A stretch of 11,259 nt of DNA from Thermodesulfobacteriota bacterium (GTDB lineage Bacteria; Desulfobacterota; Thermodesulfobacteria; Thermodesulfobacteriales; Thermodesulfatatoraceae): assembly GCA_013154385.1 (NCBI GenBank), contig JAADCO010000167.1, positions 1-11,259 of the forward strand. The letters are read 5' to 3'. The position numbers were made by a program, and so were the translations under genes. The notes under the pieces are model-generated. The model saw only the letters and a program-made list of their open reading frames with translations. It was not told the DNA's origin and did no database searches. Positions 6,445-11,259 of the stretch are shown here, piece by piece. Numbering within the stretch: position 1 is the stretch's first letter; each line of letters begins with the position of its first letter.

Positions 6445-7569
6445 ATGCGAGCCGGGCTCTATCTCCACGTACCCTTTTGCCGGCGCAAGTGCCCTTACTG
6501 CGATTTCTTTTCCCTTCCCGTTTCCGATCCGCCGGTTGAAGAATACCTGCGCGCCTTGAAGAAAGAGCTCGAGTTGAGGAGGGAGGAGCTTGAAGGGCTC
6601 GTCTTTACGACTTTCTATGTCGGCGGAGGCACTCCCAGTCTCCTGCCGCCGTGGTTCTACGAGGAGCTCTTCTCCTTCCTGGCAGGCAGGCTTTCCTTTG
6701 CGCCCGAAGAAAGGACCCTTGAGGCCAATCCGGAAGGGCTCACCCCTTCGCTCCTCAAGGAGTACCGCTTGCTCTTCAACCGCTTGAGCCTCGGGGCGCA
6801 GAGCTTTTCTCCCGAGGGGCTCCGGGTCCTCGGTCGCCTTCACACGGTCGAGCAGACCAAAGAGGCGGTCCTCCGCGCGCAAGAGGCGGGTTTTCAAAAC
6901 CTTTCTCTCGACCTCATCTTTGCCTGGCCCGGACAAACCGTGGAGATGCTCGCGCGGGAGATCGAGGAGGCCCTGAGCCTCGCCCCGGAGCATCTCTCCT
7001 GTTACGAACTCACCGTGGAGCCGGGCACGCCTTTTGAGCAGGCCTTCCGCCGCGGAACGCTCAGAAAACCCCGGGAGGAAGAGATCCTCGCCATGTTCTC
7101 CCTCCTCTGGGAGAGGCTTGCGGCCGCGGGTTTCGAACACTACGAAATATCGAACTACGCCCGGCCCGGCAGGCGGTGCCTGCACAACCTCTTTTACTGG
7201 CGCGCCGAGCCGTACCTGGGGCTCGGTGCGGGGGCGGCCTCCTTTCTGGGCGGGCGGAGGACGAAGAACCTCGAAGACCTCAAGGGGTATCTCTCGGCCC
7301 TGGAGCAGGGCCGGAGGCCGGTGGGGGAGGAGGAAGAGCTCGATTCCGAAGCCCTCTTTCGGGAGGCCGTAGTCCTGGGGCTCCGTCTGCGGGAAGGGGT
7401 GTTGCGGCGCGAGTTGCGCGAACGGTTTGGGTTTGATCTGGCGCAATATTACGCGCGGGAGATACCTTTCCTTGAGGCCCGCGGGCTCGTCCACTGGGAC
7501 GGCGAAAGACTTCGGCTCACCGCGCGCGGGCTCCTCCTGGCCAATGTAGTCTTTCGGGAACTGGTTTGA
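6445..7569 (+). CDS. hemW: Radical SAM heme chaperone HemW (HemN-like)
   Basis: HemW is a radical SAM protein related to HemN that binds heme and is thought to deliver it to respiratory enzymes. Many databases label it oxygen-independent coproporphyrinogen III oxidase. The 374-aa protein starts directly at the radical SAM domain: LYLHVPFCRRKCPYCDF, with cluster ligands Cys12, Cys16 and Cys19. It lacks both the N-terminal extension and the CxC form typical of true HemN. Further motifs are YVGGGTPSLLP (58-68), EANPEG (93-98), LSLGAQSF (114-121), EISNYARPG (234-242) and CLHNLFYW (245-252). A HemN_C-type domain covers about 295-370. The ATG is fixed by an in-frame TAA 9 nt upstream, and no Shine-Dalgarno precedes it. 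The last codons contain a promoter-like -35 for the next gene. Confidence 0.93.
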   Translation: MRAGLYLHVPFCRRKCPYCDFFSLPVSDPPVEEYLRALKKELELRREELEGLVFTTFYVGGGTPSLLPPWFYEELFSFLAGRLSFAPEERTLEANPEGLTPSLLKEYRLLFNRLSLGAQSFSPEGLRVLGRLHTVEQTKEAVLRAQEAGFQNLSLDLIFAWPGQTVEMLAREIEEALSLAPEHLSCYELTVEPGTPFEQAFRRGTLRKPREEEILAMFSLLWERLAAAGFEHYEISNYARPGRRCLHNLFYWRAEPYLGLGAGAASFLGGRRTKNLEDLKGYLSALEQGRRPVGEEEELDSEALFREAVVLGLRLREGVLRRELRERFGFDLAQYYAREIPFLEARGLVHWDGERLRLTARGLLLANVVFRELV

Positions 7570-7594
7570 TTTTTTGTCCGTTCATAGCTAAATT
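7566..7594 (+). promoter_or_regulatory. Sigma-70-type promoter for the 99-aa gene
   Basis: TTGATT (7566-7571), a 17-nt spacer and TAAATT (7589-7594) make a good -35/-10 pair. The -35 overlaps the hemW stop codon. Transcription would start at about 7600-7602, at the ATG of the next gene (7602), giving a leaderless or nearly leaderless mRNA. Confidence 0.55.
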
Positions 7595-7601
7595 AGGGGC
7601 C

Positions 7602-7901
7602 ATGTCCAAAGTTATCTCCATCAAGGACAGAGAGAAAGCACGGCGGGGAAGGGCCAAGCGTTTTGAGCAACTGAAAGAGGAGTTGCTCCGCCTCCACGGT
7701 ATAGATCTGGACCGGCTCCTGGCCAACGAGCCCATTCAGGGTCTCACCATGGAGGAGTTCCAGGAACTTACGGAGCGGCTCCTGGAGACCATCGAGCAGT
7801 TCTGCAACGCCCATCCTCACGTTACCGTTCAGGATCTTCTCTACACCCTCGAAAGCCTCAAGGAAATCATCCGCGATTCCGCGGTCGAGGGGTCGGATTA
7901 G
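7602..7901 (+). CDS. Uncharacterised 99-aa charged helical protein
   Basis: I do not recognise this small cytoplasmic protein. It opens with a basic segment (SKVISIKDREKARRGRAKRF), then becomes acidic and mostly helical (LTMEEFQELTERLLETIEQF). There is one Cys in FCNAHPHV, and no signal peptide or membrane segment. I choose ATG 7602 over an upstream in-frame TTG at 7566, because TTG 7566 overlaps the hemW stop and the putative promoter. Near the ATG, AGGGG at 7595-7599 is only 2 nt away, too close for normal Shine-Dalgarno spacing. Its TAG overlaps the stop of the opposing THEP1-Tmk gene by 4 nt. A stand-alone promoter and codon usage like its neighbours support a real gene. Function is unknown; a nucleic-acid-binding or protein-partner role is only a guess. 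Confidence 0.75.
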   Translation: MSKVISIKDREKARRGRAKRFEQLKEELLRLHGIDLDRLLANEPIQGLTMEEFQELTERLLETIEQFCNAHPHVTVQDLLYTLESLKEIIRDSAVEGSD

Positions 7902-9037
7902 CCCCGGTTCTGCCACTTCTCGATCACGGGTTCCAGCTTTTCAAGGGCTTCCTGGCGCACGGTGTCTAGGTCTTTAGAGGCGTCGAGGCGCGCGTGGTGG
8001 AAGTCTTCAAGGGCCTTTTCGTAGGTTTCCTTCACCTTGGTCAGGAAGCTTTCGGTCTCGAAGACTTCGGGCTTGTAGAGTTGCCGCCCTTCCAGGCGTT
8101 TGAGGGCCATTTCTACGGGAAGGTCCAGATAGAGGACGAAGTCCGGCACCGGGGCCCACGTCTCGTTCTGGCGCTTGAGGGCCTCCATGTCCAGCCCGCA
8201 GGCCCCCTGATAGGCCATGGTGGAGATGTAGTAGCGGTCGCAGAGGATGATGGCCTTTTCCTCCAGGCGCGGGATGATGAACTCTCGCACGTGTTCCCGC
8301 CGATCCCGCAGGAAGAGTTCCGCCATGGCCTGCGGTGAGATCTTCGAGCCCGCGGCCAGGTGTTCGCGGATCTTCTGGCCCCATTCCCCCAGGGTGGGTT
8401 CCCTGGTGGTGATGACCTTAAAGCCTCTTGCCCGCAGGTCCTTGGCCAGGGCCTGCATGAGGGTGCTCTTTCCCGCGCCGTCCAGCCCTTCGAGGGCCAC
8501 GAAGAGCCCCGGCCGGTAGAATTCGACCTTGACGCGCCCGACGAGATGGTTGCGGCTCTCGGGTGTGACCTCGGCAAAGATGGCGTCCCGGCGGCGGAAG
8601 AGCTCCTCGATGAAGGGGATCTTTCCGTAGCCCACGGTGGCGAGCACGGGCACCGGAGAATCTAGGGCCGCAAGCACCGCCTGCTGAAAGGTCTCGGAGA
8701 AGAGTTCCATCTTTCCGATTTCGTCGATGACGAGCATGCCCTCGGGGCCCACTTCGCGGATGGTGGGCACCGCCAGTTTCTCGAACGACTCCACGTAGAC
8801 GCGGTATTTCCCGACCTGGGGATATCCCTTTCCGCGCTTGGCCAGCCAGGCTTCCTGGCCGTCCAGGGTGACGATCTTGAAACCTATCCGTCTTCCGCGC
8901 TCACGCACCTCGCGGGTGTAGAACCCCTTTTTGGGATAGGGGATGACCTTGACCAGTCGTTCCACGAGCGTGGTCTTCCCGCTTCCGGGCAATCCGTGCA
9001 GGAGGACGTTCTTTCGGCCGTGGAGTGGTAGTAGCAT
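7898..9037 (-). CDS. Fusion of THEP1-like NTPase and thymidylate kinase
   Basis: One uninterrupted 379-aa frame contains two complete P-loop enzymes. Residues 1 to about 175 match the THEP1 nucleoside-triphosphatase family: P-loop GLPGSGKT (15-22), GFYTREVRERGRRIGFKIV (38-56), and Walker B MLVIDEIGKMELFS (101-114). Residues about 178-379 are a full-length thymidylate kinase (dTMP to dTDP, essential for dTTP supply): P-loop EGLDGAGKST (183-192), TREPTLGEWG (211-220), DRREHVREFIIPRL (245-258), DRYYISTMAYQGA (267-279), PDFVLYLDLP (298-307) and a LID-like RLEGRQLYK (314-322). No ATG, GTG or TTG near the junction would allow a separate Tmk, so this is a true fusion. AAGGAGG sits 4 nt before the ATG. 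The smr gene ends 51 nt upstream. Its stop overlaps that of the convergent 99-aa gene. The tmk activity is well supported; the THEP1 substrate is not known. Confidence 0.92.
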   Translation of the reverse strand: MLLPLHGRKNVLLHGLPGSGKTTLVERLVKVIPYPKKGFYTREVRERGRRIGFKIVTLDGQEAWLAKRGKGYPQVGKYRVYVESFEKLAVPTIREVGPEGMLVIDEIGKMELFSETFQQAVLAALDSPVPVLATVGYGKIPFIEELFRRRDAIFAEVTPESRNHLVGRVKVEFYRPGLFVALEGLDGAGKSTLMQALAKDLRARGFKVITTREPTLGEWGQKIREHLAAGSKISPQAMAELFLRDRREHVREFIIPRLEEKAIILCDRYYISTMAYQGACGLDMEALKRQNETWAPVPDFVLYLDLPVEMALKRLEGRQLYKPEVFETESFLTKVKETYEKALEDFHHARLDASKDLDTVRQEALEKLEPVIEKWQNRG

Positions 9038-9038
9038 G

Positions 9039-9048
9039 CCTCCTCCTT
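9039..9048 (-). promoter_or_regulatory. Shine-Dalgarno of the THEP1-Tmk gene
   Basis: The minus strand reads AAGGAGGAGG here, immediately upstream of the ATG at 9037 (4 nt after AAGGAGG). It fixes the start and contrasts with the SD-less start of the smr gene upstream. Confidence 0.8.
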
Positions 9049-9088
9049 CGCTGCCTTAAAAGTAGAGCATCTCCAAACGAATGCCACC

Positions 9089-9697
9089 CTACGAACGTTT
9101 GCCCCTTTTCAAGGGGCGCGGCGAGATCAGCACGTAGGTCGCTCCCGCTCCGCCGTCGCACTGTCTGGCGCTGCAGAAACCGATGATGAACTTGCGAAAG
9201 GGTCCCCTCCGGAGCCACTCGTGGACCTTCTTCTTGAGGATGGGTTCCCCCTTGGAAGAGAGCCCGCGTCCGTGAACGATGAGGACGCAATGGTCTCCCC
9301 GGGCCAGAGAGTCGCGCATGAACTGGTTGAAGGCTTCCTCGGCTTCGGGAAGCCGCAGACGATGGAGATTGAGCACCCTGGAGACCGAGATGCGGCCCTG
9401 GTGCAGGGCCTCGAATAGCTCCCTCTGAAAGCCCCGCACCAGTTCTTCGACGTATTCCGGGGTGTCCTGGACCCTGATCCGCAGATAGTCCTCGAGCGAG
9501 ATCTCCTCTTCCTGGGGCAGCACGCGCTTGAAGGTCAGGGTCCAGAAATACTTTTGACGTTCCTTGAGGGGCCTTACCCCGGAGAGCAGTTCCTCGAGCG
9601 GGCCGTTTTCGCGTTTGGGGCGTTCGGCAGGCAGTTCCTCCCGCGGTATCTTCTTGGCCAGGTCTTCAAAGGGGCAAAAGAAACCTTTGCGAGCCAT
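9089..9697 (-). CDS. Smr-domain protein (putative endonuclease)
   Basis: This is a 202-aa protein with a C-terminal Smr (small MutS-related) domain. Stand-alone Smr proteins can be endoribonucleases acting on collided ribosomes (E. coli SmrB) or DNA-acting nucleases. The domain covers about 107-192: LNLHRLRLPEAEEAF (109-123), CVLIVHGRGLSSKG (137-150; the conserved HG-G), LKKKVHEWLR (154-163) and GGAGATYVLI (182-191). The usual D-L-H-G motif is here N-L-H-R, with Asn110 in place of Asp. The N-terminal 105 residues are a charged linker with a short MARKGFFCPFEDL start. The ATG is fixed by an in-frame TAA 6 nt upstream and has no Shine-Dalgarno. The kinase gene ends 36 nt upstream and THEP1-Tmk follows. 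Whether this protein cuts RNA, DNA or neither is open. Confidence 0.9.
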   Translation of the reverse strand: MARKGFFCPFEDLAKKIPREELPAERPKRENGPLEELLSGVRPLKERQKYFWTLTFKRVLPQEEEISLEDYLRIRVQDTPEYVEELVRGFQRELFEALHQGRISVSRVLNLHRLRLPEAEEAFNQFMRDSLARGDHCVLIVHGRGLSSKGEPILKKKVHEWLRRGPFRKFIIGFCSARQCDGGAGATYVLISPRPLKRGKRS

Positions 9698-9704
9698 GTT
9701 ACTT

Positions 9705-9711
9705 TATTTAA
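9705..9711 (-). promoter_or_regulatory. -10-like box directly before the smr gene
   Basis: The minus strand reads TTAAATA here, 7-8 nt before the ATG at 9697, so a transcript would begin about at the start codon. TTGATG (plus positions 9732-9737) could serve as -35, but the spacing of 20 nt is long. This is a tentative call. Confidence 0.35.
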
Positions 9712-9733
9712 CACAAAAAATCCCCTCTCCCCA

Positions 9734-11259
9734 TCAATCGAGGAGCTCGCGGATCTTCGTGGCCAGTTCGCGAAAGTCGTAAGGCTTGGGCAGGAAGTCC
9801 GCCTGGTGGAGCTTGTGGTCAATGGGGGGTTCGGTCTCGGGATAGCCGGAGGAGAAGAGGATCTTCACCTGCGGATCTATTTCGCGCAGGCGCCGGGCCA
9901 GTTCCTCGCCCCGCATCACGGGCATGATGAGGTCGGTGATCACGAGATCAACCCGATGGCGCTGGAAGGCCTCCAGGGCTTCCTGGCCGTTGCGCGCCTC
10001 GATCACCCGATAACCGAGCTTGCGCAGGAGCTCGGCCGTGGGTTGCCGGACGAGATCGTCGTCTTCCACGAAGAGGAGGACCTCGTTTCCTCGGGGCAGG
10101 TCTTCGTGCCACGGATCGTTCTCCTCCTCCCCGATGCCCCGGCTCAGGGGCCAGAAGATGGTGAAGGTCGTGCCTTTTCCGGGCTCCGAGGAGACGGCGA
10201 CGTGTCCGCCGTATTGCTTGACGAGGGAGTACACCGTGGCCAGCCCCAGCCCGGTGCCCTTTTCCGGCGGTTTGGTGGTGAAGAAGGGGTCGAAGATGTG
10301 GGGGAGGATGTCTTCCGGGATGCCGGTGCCCGTGTCGGAGACGGAGATCACGGCGTAGTTGCTCTGCGGCAGGGCGAAGCGTTCCAGGAGCTCGGGATGC
10401 AGATGGCCGGGGCTCACGCTGATCTCCAGCCGGCCACCCTGGGGCATGGCGTCCCGCGCGTTGACCACGAGGTTCATGATGATCTGCTGAAAGTGCCCTT
10501 CGTCCACCTTCAGATGGAGCTCTTCCCGGGGCAGCCGAAGATCTAGTTCGATGTCCTCTCCGAGGAGGCGCTTGAGGAAGTCTTCCATCTCCCGGAAGAA
10601 CCTACCGAGCTCGATGATCTTCGGTTCCTCGGGCTGGCGTCGGCTGAAGGTGAGGAGCTGGTTGGTGAGGTTTCCGGCCCGATCCAGGGCCACGGACATC
10701 CTCGAAACGATGTGCTCGATCTTCTGGGGTTGGTCCCGGTAGAGGGAAAGGAGCTGGAGATAGCCCTTGAAGGAGGTGAGGAGGTTGTTGAAATCGTGGG
10801 CCAGGCCGCCGGCCAGACGCCCCACGGCTTCCATCTTCTGGGCCTGCAGGAACTGTTCCTCCAGCCGTTTTTGTTCGGTTATGTCTCGCGAGATGGAGAA
10901 GACGAGCTCGTTTCCCTCCGGGGTTTCCACCAGGAAGCAGGTGCTCTGGATGAGGCGTTTTTCCCCGGAACGATGGCGCCAATGGAGCTCGATGTGGCGC
11001 TTGACCGCGCCCTGGAAGACCTCGCGGCAGTATTTCTTGGCAAAGAGGAGATCCGGCTCGGCGATGAAGTCGAAGACCAGTTTTCCCTGGACCTCTTCGG
11101 GTGAATAGCCGAGGATCTCCTCGAAGGCGGGGTTCACGTAGACGATCTCCCCGCTGGGAGGCTTGATCCCGAGGATCATGAAGGGGGCCCTTTCGAAGAT
11201 GAGGGAGAGGAGCCGCGCCTGACAGCGGGCCTGCTCTTCGGCCATCTTCTTCTCGTGGA
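9734..11259 (-). CDS. PAS-histidine kinase-receiver hybrid (N-terminus outside window)
   Basis: This is a hybrid two-component sensor kinase. Residues are counted from the ATG at 11245, but the frame stays open to the window edge (preceding residues HEKK, coiled-coil-like). That ATG is probably internal and further input domains may lie outside. A PAS domain covers about 13-125 (FMILGIKPPSGEIVYVNPAF, LGYSPEEVQG, ending RDITEQKRLEE). The dimerisation helix has the H-box GGLAHDFNNLL with phospho-acceptor His150 (HPK4-like). The ATPase domain has an N-box around Asn263 (NARDAMPQGG), G1 DTGTGIP (304-310), F-box FDPFFTT and G2 GTGLGL (330-335). The C-terminal receiver (about 387-503) has acidic Asp395/396, phospho-Asp438 in ITDLIMP, Ser465 or Ser466 in LFSSGY and Lys487 in PKPY. 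No membrane segment is visible. With no DNA-binding output, it likely feeds a phosphorelay or reports to a partner not in the window. Confidence 0.95.
   Translation of the reverse strand, partial: HEKKMAEEQARCQARLLSLIFERAPFMILGIKPPSGEIVYVNPAFEEILGYSPEEVQGKLVFDFIAEPDLLFAKKYCREVFQGAVKRHIELHWRHRSGEKRLIQSTCFLVETPEGNELVFSISRDITEQKRLEEQFLQAQKMEAVGRLAGGLAHDFNNLLTSFKGYLQLLSLYRDQPQKIEHIVSRMSVALDRAGNLTNQLLTFSRRQPEEPKIIELGRFFREMEDFLKRLLGEDIELDLRLPREELHLKVDEGHFQQIIMNLVVNARDAMPQGGRLEISVSPGHLHPELLERFALPQSNYAVISVSDTGTGIPEDILPHIFDPFFTTKPPEKGTGLGLATVYSLVKQYGGHVAVSSEPGKGTTFTIFWPLSRGIGEEENDPWHEDLPRGNEVLLFVEDDDLVRQPTAELLRKLGYRVIEARNGQEALEAFQRHRVDLVITDLIMPVMRGEELARRLREIDPQVKILFSSGYPETEPPIDHKLHQADFLPKPYDFRELATKIRELLD

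Noticed and set aside
6175..7494. A 439-codon open frame on the minus strand opposite hemW
   Set aside because: Arg/Pro-rich shadow of hemW with no recognisable motif.
6445..7569. Calling this gene hemN (coproporphyrinogen III dehydrogenase)
   Set aside because: The N-terminal extension and CxC motif of true HemN are missing; the CxxxCxxC and overall form fit HemW.
7566..7601. TTG at 7566 as the start of the 99-aa gene
   Set aside because: It overlaps the hemW stop and the -35/-10 pair, and a good ATG lies at 7602.
9554..10546. A 330-codon open frame on the plus strand opposite the hybrid kinase and smr
   Set aside because: No domain or suitable start context. It mirrors the codon structure of the kinase, whose motifs are complete on the minus strand.
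1..11259. Mobile elements, CRISPR arrays, tRNA/rRNA genes, prophage or defence-island genes
   Set aside because: No transposase, integrase, repeat-spacer pattern, tRNA cloverleaf or rRNA-like stretch was seen by eye. A tRNAscan or Infernal run would be decisive.

Overview
The window is GC-rich and gene-dense, with about 95% or more of it coding. It holds eleven protein genes, two of which run off the window ends. The proteins are compact and rich in charged Glu/Lys/Arg, with many tightly packed or overlapping genes. Gene content includes a dCache chemoreceptor, a PAS hybrid kinase, IlvD, ScpB, HemW, CutA, a THEP1-type NTPase and a CsgG-like outer-membrane lipoprotein. This points to a thermophilic, motile, Gram-negative-type bacterium. 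A Thermodesulfobacteria-like sulfur-metabolising thermophile is my best guess, but that is inference; there is no rRNA or other phylogenetic marker here.

Layout. Positions 1-1680 carry the 3' part of a methyl-accepting chemotaxis protein, closed by a strong UUCG-loop terminator (1706-1740). A plus-strand run then starts at 1807: ilvD, a PfkB-type sugar kinase, scpB, an unknown 157-aa protein, cutA and a CsgG-like lipoprotein. The first five are separated by 6 nt or less or overlap; cutA and the lipoprotein are 22 nt apart. This is probably one operon mixing amino-acid biosynthesis, chromosome segregation, metal/stress and envelope functions. hemW (6445) and a 99-aa unknown gene (7602) follow on the same strand. 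Both lack a normally spaced Shine-Dalgarno site and have AT-rich -10-like boxes 6-7 nt before the ATG, suggesting (near-)leaderless transcripts.

The minus strand carries, in transcription order, a PAS-histidine kinase-receiver hybrid (entering from the right edge), an Smr-domain protein, and a fusion of a THEP1-like nucleoside-triphosphatase with a thymidylate kinase. The fusion gene and the 99-aa gene converge, and their stop codons overlap in a shared TTAG.

The most interesting items are the THEP1-thymidylate kinase fusion, the unknown protein overlapping scpB where no scpA is present, the orphan CsgG-like lipoprotein with an altered constriction region, and the set of SD-less start sites. 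I see no mobile element, CRISPR array, tRNA, rRNA or prophage signature, so the region looks like ordinary chromosomal backbone with some uncharacterised components. No gene-free stretch exceeds 300 bases; the longest is 1681-1806.
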